Assembly: GCF_010728325.1 (NCBI RefSeq)
Contig: NZ_AP022570.1
Location: forward strand, 5,518,001 to 5,582,000
Origin: Mycolicibacterium poriferae
GTDB lineage: Bacteria; Actinomycetota; Actinomycetes; Mycobacteriales; Mycobacteriaceae
Direction: 5' to 3'
Length of the DNA stretch: 64,000 nucleotides
Numbering within the stretch: position 1 is the stretch's first letter; each line of letters starts with the position of its first letter. A program made the translations under genes and the position numbers. The notes beneath the pieces are model-generated. The model did not search any database, was not told the origin of the DNA, and saw only the letters and a program-made list of their open reading frames with translations. This document shows positions 45,058 to 53,426 of this stretch, piece after piece.

Positions 45058-46050
45058 GTGACCACCAGCCAAAGCAGCCCGGTGCAGATCGATCCGCATG
45101 AACCGCCACTTTCCGCTCCTCTGAAGCTGGCATTCGACTACACCCGTTCAGTCGGACCACTCCTCGGTCAGTTCTTCACCGCGCTGCGCGAGCGGCGCAT
45201 CGTCGGGGTTCGCGGTTCGGACGGACGCGTGTTGGTCCCGCCCGCTGAGTATGACCCCGTCACCTACGAGGCTTTGACCGAGGTCGTGCCCGTGGCCAGC
45301 GTCGGCACCGTCGTGTCGTGGACGTGGCAGTCCCACCCGTTGGAAGGGCAACCGCTGGATCGGCCGTTCGCGTGGGCGCTGATCCGCCTCGACGGCGCCG
45401 ACACCCCGATGCTGCACGCCGTCGACGCCGACGGACCCGACGCGATCAGCACCGGCGCCCGGGTACACGCGCACTGGGTCGACGAGCCGGCCGGCGCGAT
45501 CACCGACATCGCCTACTTCTCGCTGGGTGACACCGCCGAAGAAGTGCCGGAGCCGCCGCAGGGGCTGGACCCGGTGACGATGCTCGTCGTGCCCAGCTGG
45601 ATCGAGATCCAGCACACCGCATCCCAGCCTGAAAGCGCGTTCCTGCGAGCGTTGGAACAGGGCAAGCTGCTGGGGGCCCGCACCGGTTCCGACGGCAAGG
45701 TGTACTTCCCGCCGAAGGAGGCCAACCCGGCGACGGGCCAGCCGCTCGACCAGTACATCGAACTGGCCGACACCGGTACCGTCACGACGTTCGCGATCAT
45801 CAACATCCCGTTCGCCGGACAGCGGATCAAGCCGCCGTATGTGGCCGCCTACGTGCTGCTCGACGGTGCCGACATCCCGGTGCTGCACCTCGTCGCCGAC
45901 ATCGAGGCCGACCAGGTGCGGATGGGGATGCGGGTGCAGGCGGTCTGGAAGCCTCGCGAGGAGTGGGGCCTGGGCATCGACAACATCGAGTACTTCCGGC
46001 CGACGGGCGAACCCGACGCCGACTACGACACCTACAAGCATCACCTGTAA
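45058..46050 (+). CDS. DUF35 OB-fold protein, partner of the thiolase-like pair (Rv3521-like)
   Basis: 330 residues, GTG start. Two tandem DUF35/OB-type units are visible: ALRERRIVGVRGSDGRVLV (about residues 42-60) and ALEQGKLLGARTGSDGKVYF (about 200-219), each followed by a beta-rich domain (PVASVGTVVSWTW, ADTGTVTTFAI). In the family the knuckle before the OB fold normally has two CxxC pairs; here no Cys is present at all, so no zinc ribbon can form. DUF35 proteins pair with SCP2-type thiolases/aldolases, and Ltp4 and Ltp3 follow directly. Confidence 0.87.
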   Translation: MTTSQSSPVQIDPHEPPLSAPLKLAFDYTRSVGPLLGQFFTALRERRIVGVRGSDGRVLVPPAEYDPVTYEALTEVVPVASVGTVVSWTWQSHPLEGQPLDRPFAWALIRLDGADTPMLHAVDADGPDAISTGARVHAHWVDEPAGAITDIAYFSLGDTAEEVPEPPQGLDPVTMLVVPSWIEIQHTASQPESAFLRALEQGKLLGARTGSDGKVYFPPKEANPATGQPLDQYIELADTGTVTTFAIINIPFAGQRIKPPYVAAYVLLDGADIPVLHLVADIEADQVRMGMRVQAVWKPREEWGLGIDNIEYFRPTGEPDADYDTYKHHL

Positions 46051-46060
46051 AGGGACTTTC

Positions 46061-47119
46061 GTGAGCAGAGAAGTTGCCGTCGTCGGGTTCTCGCACGCAC
46101 CGCATGTGCGTCGCACCGACGGGACCACCAACGGTGTCGAGATGTTGATGCCGTGCTTCGCCGAGATCTACGACGACCTCGGCATCACCAAGGCCGACAT
46201 CGGATTCTGGTGTTCGGGGTCGTCGGACTACCTTGCCGGACGGGCCTTCTCGTTCATCTCGGCGATCGACTCCATCGGCGCGGTGCCACCGATCAACGAG
46301 TCGCATGTCGAGATGGACGCGGCCTGGGCGCTCTACGAGGCCTACATCAAGATCCTCACCGGGGAGGTCGACACCGCGCTGGTCTACGGTTTCGGCAAAT
46401 CCTCGGCCGGAACGTTGCGCCGGGTGCTGGCCCTGCAGACCGACCCGTACACCGTCGCGCCGCTGTGGCCCGACTCGGTGAGCATGGCCGGGTTGCAGGC
46501 GCGCATGGGCCTCGACGCCGGCACCTGGACCGAAGAGCAGATGGCGCAGGTCGCCCTGGATGCCCAGGCCGCCGGCCCGCGGGTGGACCGACTCGAATCG
46601 GGCGGAACCGTCGAAGAGTTGCTCGCCCAGCCGTTCTTCGCCGATCCGTTGCGTCGCCACGACATCGCGCCGATCACCGACGGCGCGTCGGCGATCGTGC
46701 TCGCCGCCGACGACCGGGCGCGTGAGTTGCGTGAGCGGCCGGCCTGGATCTCGGGCATCGAGCACCGTATCGAGACCCCGGTCCTCGGAGCGCGCGAGCT
46801 GACCACGTCGCCGTCGACGGCCGCATCGGCGGCGGCGGCCACCAACGGTGATGCCTCCTCCATCGAGCTCGCCGAGATCTACGCTCCGTTCAGCCATCAG
46901 CAGCTCATCCTGACCGAGGCGATCGGACTGTCCGACAGTACGAAGATCAACCCGTCCGGTGGCGCGCTCGCCGCCAACCCGATGTTCTCGGCGGGCCTCG
47001 AGCGCATCGGTTTCGCCGCCCGCCACGTCTTCGCCGGCGAGGCCTCCCGGGTACTCGCCCACGCAACGAGTGGGCCTGCGCTGCAGCAGAATCTGGTCGC
47101 GGTTTTGGAAGGGCGTTGA
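46061..47119 (+). CDS. ltp4: SCP2-type thiolase-like protein Ltp4
   Basis: 352 residues, GTG start 46061 (MSREVAVVGFSHAPHVRRTD). Thiolase fold recognised by the N-terminal segment, by IKILTGEVDTALVYGFGKSS and by NPSGGALAANPMFSAGL near residue 300. The nucleophilic Cys of thiolases (expected around residues 80-95, where NESHVEMDAAWALY occurs) and the GHP-type His are absent. It is unlikely to cleave by thiolysis. A retro-aldol or structural role beside Ltp3 and the DUF35 protein is more plausible, as for Ltp2. Confidence 0.87.
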   Translation: MSREVAVVGFSHAPHVRRTDGTTNGVEMLMPCFAEIYDDLGITKADIGFWCSGSSDYLAGRAFSFISAIDSIGAVPPINESHVEMDAAWALYEAYIKILTGEVDTALVYGFGKSSAGTLRRVLALQTDPYTVAPLWPDSVSMAGLQARMGLDAGTWTEEQMAQVALDAQAAGPRVDRLESGGTVEELLAQPFFADPLRRHDIAPITDGASAIVLAADDRARELRERPAWISGIEHRIETPVLGARELTTSPSTAASAAAATNGDASSIELAEIYAPFSHQQLILTEAIGLSDSTKINPSGGALAANPMFSAGLERIGFAARHVFAGEASRVLAHATSGPALQQNLVAVLEGR

Positions 47120-47122
47120 GAC

Positions 47123-48319
47123 ATGGCTGACGGAGCAAAGAAGAATCTCGCCGCCGTCCTGGGCACCGGGCAGACGAAGTACGTCGCCAAACGCAAGGAC
47201 GTGTCGATGAACGGCCTGGTGCGCGAGGCCATCGACAAGGCTCTGGCCGACTCCGAGTGCACGATGGACGACATCGATGCCGTCGTGGTGGGCAAGGCGC
47301 CGGACTTCTTCGAGGGCGTCATGATGCCGGAGCTGTTCATGGCCGACGCCACCGGCGCGACGAACAAACCGCTGATCCGCGTGCACACCGCGGGCTCGGT
47401 GGGCGGCTCGACCGCCATCGTGGCCGCGAGCCTGGTGCAGTCGGGCAAGTACCGCCGCGTGCTGACCATGGCATGGGAGAAGCAGTCGGAGTCCAACGCC
47501 ATGTGGGCGCTGAGCATCCCGGTGCCGTTCACCAAGCCGGTGGGCGCCGGCGCCGGCGGATACTTCGCCCCGCACATCCGCGCCTACATCCGCCGTTCCG
47601 GAGCGCCGACGCACATCGGTGCCATGGTCGCGGTCAAGGACCGCCTCAACGGCGCGAAAAACCCACTGGCACATCTTCATCAGCCCGACATCACGCTGGA
47701 GAAGGTGCTCGAGTCGCCGATGCTGTGGGATCCGATCCGCTACGACGAGACCTGCCCGTCCTCGGACGGTGCGGCCGCCCTGGTGATCGGCGACGAAGCC
47801 ACCGCCGACGCGCGCGTCGCCGACGGCCACCCGGTGGCATGGATCCACGCGACCGCGCTGCGCACCGAACCTCTCGCGTACGCGGGGCGCGACCAGGTCA
47901 ACCCGCAGGCCAGCCGCGACGCCGCCGCGGCGCTGTGGAAGGCGGCCGGCATCACCAGCCCCATCGACGAGATCGATGTCGGCGAGGTCTACGTGCCGTT
48001 CTCCTGGTATGAACCGATGTGGCTGGAGAGCCTGGGCTTCGCCGCCGAGGGCGAGGGGTGGAAGCTCACCGAGGCCGGCGAAACCGCCATCGGCGGGCGC
48101 ATCCCGTTCAACCCGTCCGGCGGGGTGCTGTCGTCCAACCCGATCGGCGCGTCCGGCATGATCCGCTTCGCCGAGTCGGCCATCCAGGTGATGAACAAGG
48201 CTGGCGATCACCAGGTTCCCGGCGCCAAGAAGGCGCTCGGACACGCCTACGGCGGTGGCGCCCAGTACTACTCGATGTGGGTGGTCGGCAGCGAGAAACC
48301 GGCCAGCTCCGCCTCATGA
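47123..48319 (+). CDS. ltp3: SCP2-type thiolase-like protein Ltp3
   Basis: 398 residues, ATG 47123. Thiolase-like fold: NLAAVLGTGQTKYVAKR (N-terminus), IRVHTAGSVGGSTAIVAASL (about residues 87-106, where the nucleophilic Cys should lie but Ala/Gly/Ser are found) and NPSGGVLSSNPIGASGMIRF near residue 335, where the expected His is Asn. It has the intact Gly-rich core but no catalytic Cys or His. It ends in an ATGA overlap with an LLM oxidoreductase. Probably forms a complex with Ltp4 and the DUF35 protein. Confidence 0.9.
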   Translation: MADGAKKNLAAVLGTGQTKYVAKRKDVSMNGLVREAIDKALADSECTMDDIDAVVVGKAPDFFEGVMMPELFMADATGATNKPLIRVHTAGSVGGSTAIVAASLVQSGKYRRVLTMAWEKQSESNAMWALSIPVPFTKPVGAGAGGYFAPHIRAYIRRSGAPTHIGAMVAVKDRLNGAKNPLAHLHQPDITLEKVLESPMLWDPIRYDETCPSSDGAAALVIGDEATADARVADGHPVAWIHATALRTEPLAYAGRDQVNPQASRDAAAALWKAAGITSPIDEIDVGEVYVPFSWYEPMWLESLGFAAEGEGWKLTEAGETAIGGRIPFNPSGGVLSSNPIGASGMIRFAESAIQVMNKAGDHQVPGAKKALGHAYGGGAQYYSMWVVGSEKPASSAS

Positions 48320-49206
48320 GCCGTATGCAGTACACCTGCAGCGTCGCCATGGGACCGGTCGACCAGCTCGTCGAGATCGCCCGCACCGCCGAGGAAGTCG
48401 GCTTCGATTCGATCGCGCTTCCCGACTCGTTGTTCTACATGGAAAAGCAGGCGGCCGATTACCCGTACACACCCGACGGGTCGCGGATGTGGGACGAGAA
48501 CACCCCGTGGGTCGACCCGCTGATCGCCGCGGGCGCCATGGGCGCGGTGACCTCCACGCTGCGCTTCTACACCAACGTGATGAAGCTCGGCTCGCGCAAT
48601 CCGCTCCTGCTGGCACGGCAGGTCGGCTCGGTGGCCAACCTGACGAGCAACCGGTTCGGCTTCGGTGTCGGAATCGGTTGGGCACCGGAGGAGTTCGAGT
48701 GGTGCGGGGTGCCCTACGCCAAGCGCGGCAAGCGTGTCGACGAGATGATCGAGGTCATCAAGCTGGTGCTGGCCGGCGGCATGGTCGAGTTCCACGGTCA
48801 GTTCTACGACTTCGACCGCTTGCAGATGAGCCCGGCCCCCAGCGAGCCGGTGCCGTTCTACGTCGGCGGACACACCGAAGTGGCGCTCAAGCGCGCCGCC
48901 CGTGTCGGTGACGGTTGGACCAGCGCGATGATGACGGGCGACCAACTGGCCGAGACCATCGGCAAGCTCAACGCATTACGTACCGAATACGGCCGCGCCG
49001 ACGAACCATTCGAGTTCCAGGCGGTGTGCATCGACAAGTTCGGCGTGGACGGTCATCGTGAGCTCGCCGAGATCGGGGTCACCGACAACATCGTGATCCC
49101 GTGGGTGTTCGACGGATTGGGTTTCGACGCCCCGATCGAAAAGAAGAAGGATTCGCTGAAGCGCTTTGCCGACACCTACATCCACTCGGGCTGGCAGGAC
49201 GACTAG
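48316..49206 (+). CDS. F420-dependent LLM-class oxidoreductase
   Basis: 296 residues from ATG 48316, which overlaps the ltp3 stop (ATGA). Bacterial luciferase-like fold: IARTAEEVGFDSIALPDS (about residues 21-38), RFGFGVGIGWAPEEFEWCG (about 113-131) and PVPFYVGGHTEVALKRAARVG (about 176-196). The neighbouring genes suggest a steroid substrate. A second member of the same family (43956-44987) is transcribed in the opposite direction. I do not recall this gene in the M. tuberculosis locus, so it may be an addition. Confidence 0.85.
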   Translation: MSRMQYTCSVAMGPVDQLVEIARTAEEVGFDSIALPDSLFYMEKQAADYPYTPDGSRMWDENTPWVDPLIAAGAMGAVTSTLRFYTNVMKLGSRNPLLLARQVGSVANLTSNRFGFGVGIGWAPEEFEWCGVPYAKRGKRVDEMIEVIKLVLAGGMVEFHGQFYDFDRLQMSPAPSEPVPFYVGGHTEVALKRAARVGDGWTSAMMTGDQLAETIGKLNALRTEYGRADEPFEFQAVCIDKFGVDGHRELAEIGVTDNIVIPWVFDGLGFDAPIEKKKDSLKRFADTYIHSGWQDD

Positions 49207-49231
49207 GGCTCTTCTGGCACTAGCTTCGGTG

Positions 49232-49321
49232 TTGAGCCTGAGCTTGAGGGATATCGCGTTTCAGCTGCCATCCGATGAGCTGCCGGCGTTGGTCGAGTAC
49301 GCGTTGCCCGGTGCCGGGTGA
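49232..49321 (+). pseudogene. Short coding remnant at a breakpoint
   Basis: The frame 49232-49321 reads LSLSLRDIAFQLPSDELPAL... and stops, with no start or promoter. It does not continue any neighbour and could be the 3' end of a transposase or other lost gene. It lies between the Ltp operon and the TetR/P450 pair, where synteny with M. tuberculosis breaks. The rest of 49207-49361 shows nothing I can name. Confidence 0.25.
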
Positions 49322-49361
49322 TACCCCAACGATTCCCCTCCGGTCGTCCAGCGACAGGATC

Positions 49362-49982
49362 TCATCGCGACAGCGACGTCAGCCTCGGATAGAGGATCGC
49401 TGGACCGAGCCATCGCGTCACAAAGCGGCGTAGTGCGATGCCGTTGCGCCGCGACTGTCCGGGATCAACGAGAAGGGACTGAACTGTGCGCAAGATTATT
49501 TCGGCGAGTTCATCCAGCGCAGCGTCGTCGTGAAACCCGTGAAGTGCCCAATCAACATCAAGACGGCGGAATACCGACAAGCAGAACGCCATCGCGGTGT
49601 CGGAGGTGAGCGAAATGGCGGCTTCCCCCTCCGTCCGTCGCGTCAGGAGAGCTTCCAGCTGCGGATCGCCGGCGAGATTCTCGACGCCGAACGAGACGCT
49701 CTCGACAATCGCAGCGACCGGGTCGTTGAGGCCGTTGGCGCGTTCGATCACCTGGTCGATGAACCCGTTGACCGCACGCATTGCGCTGGCGATGAGGAGG
49801 GCGTCGGCATTCGGAAAATAGCGGTACACCGTCTGACGGGTGACACCGAGCCTGCGGGCGACGTCGGCAAGGCGTATGCCCGACCCGTGCTGGGCGACCT
49901 CGTCGTCCACCGCATCCAGAATTCGCGAGATAGCCTCCTCGTCCGATGACGGTGTGACGCCCGCCCACCCACGACTACGCAT
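49362..49982 (-). CDS. TetR-family regulator, downstream of a P450 gene
   Basis: 206 residues. The N-terminal helix-turn-helix is IRLADVARRLGVTRQTVYRYF (about residues 36-56), with a variable ligand-binding C-terminal domain. The ATG at 49982 overlaps the P450 stop by 8 bases, so the two are one transcript. Related pairs are co-regulated by the TetR protein acting at the shared upstream promoter (see 51264-51372). The inducer is unknown. It could also control other genes. Confidence 0.87.
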   Translation of the reverse strand: MRSRGWAGVTPSSDEEAISRILDAVDDEVAQHGSGIRLADVARRLGVTRQTVYRYFPNADALLIASAMRAVNGFIDQVIERANGLNDPVAAIVESVSFGVENLAGDPQLEALLTRRTEGEAAISLTSDTAMAFCLSVFRRLDVDWALHGFHDDAALDELAEIILRTVQSLLVDPGQSRRNGIALRRFVTRWLGPAILYPRLTSLSR

Positions 49983-51228
49983 CAGCGGCTACGAGCTGTT
50001 CGCTGGTGAATTCGATCGGAAGCGTCGTCGGACCTGTCATACCCAGCAGAGACTTCCACGGTGCCGGACCGGTGCGATTGGCGACGGGCAGACGGCGAGT
50101 CAGGACGACCAGCGCTTCGGCCAGTTCACGGCGCGCGAGGTTTGCCCCCAGGCAGTAGTGCGCGCCACCGCCGAAGGTCATGATTGCCGGAACGTCCTTG
50201 CGCGAAATGTCGAATCGATCGGCATCGTCGTAGATCACCGGATCGCGATTGGCAGCGAAGGTGTTCGCGAGGACAAAGGTCCCCGCCGGGAACAGGTAGC
50301 CGCCGAACTCGACATCCTCGACCGCCGCTCGTGGCGCGATACACGCTGCTGGTGAGTGGCGCATGGTCTCTTCGACCGCCTGCATGGCAAGCTCTGGGTG
50401 CTCACGCAGCTTCTGCCACTGATCTGGATGCTCGCAGAGAACCTGCACCGATGCCGCCAGTTGGTTTCGGGTCGTGTCGGTGCCTGCCATCAAGAAACCG
50501 GCCACCAGCATCCGGAGTTCGTCGAGGTCGAGACGGTCACCTTCGCTTTCCGCGCGGATGAGCTCGGAGAGCAGATCGTCGGTCAGATTGTGTCGGCGGG
50601 CGGCGACCATGTCGTCGACATACGCGTCGAGTTCGCGCCACGCGTCCATGATCGCCGCTTCGTCGAAGGTGACATCCGGCTGGAAGTTCAGCGCCTTGAA
50701 TATCTCTTCTGTCCAGTCTGCGAACAGTTGCCAGTCCTCGCGAGGCGCACCGAGCAGCGCGCACATCACCGGCGTGGGGTAGGGACGCGCGATGTCGGTC
50801 ACGACGTCGCACCGCCCTGCGTCTTCCACCCGATCGATCAGCGTGTTCACCACCGCGCGGATCGTCTCATCCAGGCGTGATGTCGCACGCGGGGTGAACG
50901 CCTTGGAAACCAGTTTGCGTAACCGGACGTGCGGTGGCCCGTCGAGCCCCAAGAGGCTGTTGGCCATCTTGTCGTACAGCGGTCCCGACGTGATGCCTTG
51001 CGCCGCAAGCGTGATACCCGGCGGCAATCTGAACCTGTGGTCTCGCAGTATCTCGCGAACCATGTTGTAAGACAGGATTTCCGGGCCAAGGGGGCCGATG
51101 GCGATAGGCGCCCGCGATTGTGCCTCTCGAGCATCGTCGACCACGTCGTGTGGCGTGGCAGCCAGGCTGTAGTCGAGGGTGGGAAGACCAGCTTCAAAGA
51201 CATTGGGGGCGGTGCTGTGCGCGGTCAT
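49975..51228 (-). CDS. Cytochrome P450
   Basis: 417 residues from ATG 51228 (MTAHSTAPNVFEAGLP), preceded by GGAAGGTGAGG; the open frame upstream covers a regulatory region. Heme loop: FGGGAHYCLGANLARRE (about residues 351-367), I-helix AGFLMAGTDTTRNQ (about 243-256) and ETMRHSP (the ExxR helix) near 288. The CYP subfamily cannot be named from sequence alone, and the substrate is unknown. The TetR gene follows. Synteny is broken here, so it may be acquired. Confidence 0.9.
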   Translation of the reverse strand: MTAHSTAPNVFEAGLPTLDYSLAATPHDVVDDAREAQSRAPIAIGPLGPEILSYNMVREILRDHRFRLPPGITLAAQGITSGPLYDKMANSLLGLDGPPHVRLRKLVSKAFTPRATSRLDETIRAVVNTLIDRVEDAGRCDVVTDIARPYPTPVMCALLGAPREDWQLFADWTEEIFKALNFQPDVTFDEAAIMDAWRELDAYVDDMVAARRHNLTDDLLSELIRAESEGDRLDLDELRMLVAGFLMAGTDTTRNQLAASVQVLCEHPDQWQKLREHPELAMQAVEETMRHSPAACIAPRAAVEDVEFGGYLFPAGTFVLANTFAANRDPVIYDDADRFDISRKDVPAIMTFGGGAHYCLGANLARRELAEALVVLTRRLPVANRTGPAPWKSLLGMTGPTTLPIEFTSEQLVAADA

Positions 51229-51263
51229 CCGAACCTCACCTTCCACCGGAGCTATAAGACATT

Positions 51264-51281
51264 TACGTGTGAAACGTATGA
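51264..51281. promoter_or_regulatory. Palindrome-like operator candidate, P450-TetR promoter (proximal)
   Basis: The stretch contains ACGTGTGAAACGTATGA, which shares GAAACGTATG with the reverse complement of the site at 51350-51372. It lies 36-54 bases before the P450 start at 51228. Probably the binding site of the TetR protein at 49362. Confidence 0.45.
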
Positions 51282-51349
51282 CCAGAAGGACGCTGCGGTC
51301 AATACCTCGTCGATAATCATCAGCAAATCGGCACGGCCGGGACCGGTGA

Positions 51350-51372
51350 TCATACGTTTCATTCTCATACGT
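51350..51372. promoter_or_regulatory. Palindrome-like operator candidate, P450-TetR promoter (distal)
   Basis: TCATACGTTTC (51350-51360), followed by TCATACGT (51365-51372). The first part is the inverted form of GAAACGTATGA at 51271-51281. The two sites are about 70 bases apart in opposite orientation, which could allow looping or divergent repression. Confidence 0.45.
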
Positions 51373-51404
51373 CCCACCAGGAGGAGGGGCCGCTACGGCG
51401 CGTC

Positions 51405-52004
51405 CTATGAGCCGGCGCCCTCCCGAGCACCTCGGCATCCACACCACACCGTATTGACCAGGGCAGCCACACCGGCGTCGTCCAGCGGCGCCATCCCCAG
51501 CATCAGCCGGTAGTACGGCGGAGAGACGAGTGCATCCACCGCGACCTCGACGTCGGTGTGGACAGGCAGTTCCCCGGCCGCCACGGCGTCGCGCAGCGTC
51601 ACGGCGACCGCCGCGCGACGCGGGGTGATCCACTGATCCATCAACGCGCGCTCGATCGCCGGGTCGGATGCCGAGGCGGCGATGACGTTACGCAACAATG
51701 GCCCCACGGCGGGGTCGGCGACAAGCCCGAACAACGCGCCGACGTGATGCTCCAACGCCTGCACCGTCGTGCTGCCGGGCGGACGCACGATCGTGTCCCG
51801 CACCGAGTCCAACAGCCCTTCCAGCACGATCGCCGACGCGGACGGCCACCACTTGTAGATCGTCGTGCGACTCACCTCGGCGCGTTTGGCGATGGCGTCG
51901 ACCGTCGCCGCTCCGGGACCCCCGTCGAGCGCAAGGTCGGCCGCCGCGCGCACCACTTTCTCGCGGACGGCGGTGCTGCGGGGGCGACCGCGCCGGCTGA
52001 CCAT
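51405..52004 (-). CDS. TetR-family regulator of the MFS transporter
   Basis: 199 residues. Starts with RRGRPRSTAVREKVVRAAADLAL, then HTH AIAKRAEVSRTTIYKWWPS (about residues 39-57), a C-terminal TetR_C-type domain with ITPRRAAVAVTLRDAVAAGEL and a Cys-Gly-Cys near the end. It is four bases downstream of the MFS gene on the same strand. It probably represses the MFS-TetR operon at the palindrome 53235-53255. Confidence 0.9.
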   Translation of the reverse strand: MVSRRGRPRSTAVREKVVRAAADLALDGGPGAATVDAIAKRAEVSRTTIYKWWPSASAIVLEGLLDSVRDTIVRPPGSTTVQALEHHVGALFGLVADPAVGPLLRNVIAASASDPAIERALMDQWITPRRAAVAVTLRDAVAAGELPVHTDVEVAVDALVSPPYYRLMLGMAPLDDAGVAALVNTVWCGCRGAREGAGS

Positions 52005-52008
52005 GTCG

Positions 52009-53244
52009 TCAGCTTATTGCCGCGGTTCGCCTGTTCCCGTAGACCACCGCGGCGAGGCAGACGACCGCGGCGCACCCGCCCACCACGAACATCGTCGGAT
52101 AGGGCAGCCCATGGGCTCCCGACAGGAACGCCATGGCCGCCGGAACACCGAAGCCCAGATAGCAGAGGCTGTAGAACACGGCCGTCAGTCCCGCCAGATC
52201 GTCGGGACCCGCCATGAGCTGGACCTGCTGCAAACCGGCCAGCAGCGCGAGCCCGTAGCCGGCGCCCAGCACAGCCGCCGCCGGCAGAGCCACCCACACG
52301 GTCAGCACGGTGGCTGCCCAGGTGGCCATCGCCATTCCTGCGACCAGCAGCACCAGGGCCGCCACGACGCCGCCGATGCCGTCGCCGACGACTCGCCGGC
52401 CCGCGTGCTGCACCCCGAAACCGACCCCGAGCGCGACCAGGCACATCAATGCCGAGAACGCGACGGGCGCCTGTGTGACGTGCTCGGACATCAGCGCCGG
52501 GAGCACGGCGTAGGCCGTCGCTCCGGCGCCGAACACCCAAGGGGCGATGGGCATGACCACGGTCATGAACCGGCGTCTGGTAGCGGCGGGCACCGCGAGA
52601 TCGCCCCACCACGCGCCTCCGGACCGGCTGCGGGTCCGGGTCTCCGGCGCGGTACCGAGCAGGACCGCGGCCGCGAGCGCCATCGCGATGTTGATCACGT
52701 AGGGCATCACCGCCGGCGCCGGCCCCCACTCGGCCAGGACGCCCGCCGCCGCCGCACCGAGGCCGAACCCCGCCGTGAGGCTCATCGCGGCGCGGCGCGC
52801 ACCCGATCCGCCGTCCCCGAACGGCGGGCTCGACAGCTCCTTGAGCCAGCTGCCGCCGACCGCCATCGCCAGACCCAGCGCGAGACCGCTGAACACCCTG
52901 CCCACAGCCAGAACCGGGGCCGAGTGCGCGCCGAAAGCGAGGATCAGCGAGCCGACGGCCGCCAGCACCGGCGCCGGCATCATCAGCGGTCGCCGGCCCA
53001 GGCGATCCGACAGCGCACCGCCGACGAGCAGCGCAGGAACGATGCCCAGCACGTAGGCGAACAGCAGCAGATCGACGGTCAACGGGGAGAAGCCTGCGGT
53101 GTCGCGGTACATGACCAGCAGCGGGGTGAACTCGTTGCCGCCCCACGCGATGGCGAAGGTGGCCGCGGCGACCGCCTGCCAGGGCCGGGGCCGTCGGTCG
53201 CCGTCCGCGGTGGTCGGCGACGGGACCACTGCATTAGTGAACAC
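52009..53244 (-). CDS. MFS transporter
   Basis: About 411 residues from GTG 53244. The -10-like TATAGT (minus strand, 53257-53252) would put transcription start near this codon, suggesting a leaderless mRNA; GTG 53229 and ATG 53280 are alternatives. About 12 hydrophobic segments, with an MFS loop motif GGALSDRLGRRPLMM after segment 2. It exports or imports an unknown small molecule. It is co-transcribed with a TetR gene and controlled by a 21-bp palindrome overlapping the start. Confidence 0.85.
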   Translation of the reverse strand: MFTNAVVPSPTTADGDRRPRPWQAVAAATFAIAWGGNEFTPLLVMYRDTAGFSPLTVDLLLFAYVLGIVPALLVGGALSDRLGRRPLMMPAPVLAAVGSLILAFGAHSAPVLAVGRVFSGLALGLAMAVGGSWLKELSSPPFGDGGSGARRAAMSLTAGFGLGAAAAGVLAEWGPAPAVMPYVINIAMALAAAVLLGTAPETRTRSRSGGAWWGDLAVPAATRRRFMTVVMPIAPWVFGAGATAYAVLPALMSEHVTQAPVAFSALMCLVALGVGFGVQHAGRRVVGDGIGGVVAALVLLVAGMAMATWAATVLTVWVALPAAAVLGAGYGLALLAGLQQVQLMAGPDDLAGLTAVFYSLCYLGFGVPAAMAFLSGAHGLPYPTMFVVGGCAAVVCLAAVVYGNRRTAAIS

Positions 53245-53255
53245 AGTGTCCACTA
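53235..53255. promoter_or_regulatory. 21-bp palindromic operator of the MFS-TetR operon
   Basis: Arms TAGTGAACAC (53235-53244) and GTGTCCACTA (53246-53255) are inverted around A53245, with one mismatch pair. It overlaps the proposed -10 box and start of the MFS gene. This is the typical position for repression by the adjacent TetR protein. Confidence 0.7.
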
Positions 53256-53384
53256 TATCCAGCGGATCGGCGCGGGCCACGCGGGTATCGACCGCGGGTC
53301 AGTGGGTACTCGGCACCGAGAGGGTCTTTGGTCACTTTTTTCGCAGGTGAACGCCCATCGGATTGCGTCCGCGCAGCGGAAAAC

Positions 53385-53398
53385 TGTAACGTGTTCTA
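53385..53398. promoter_or_regulatory. KstR box upstream of kshA
   Basis: TGTAACGTGTTCTA fits the KstR consensus with an altered left arm. It lies 29 bases before the kshA start (53427), with GGGAGG between them. Confidence 0.8.
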
Positions 53399-53426
53399 GT
53401 TAGAAGCCAACAACGGGAGGCCCGAG

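Noticed and set aside
45827..48244. 805-codon minus-strand frame over the Ltp genes.
   Set aside because: Antisense shadow of two well-recognised thiolase-like genes; no motif or promoter.
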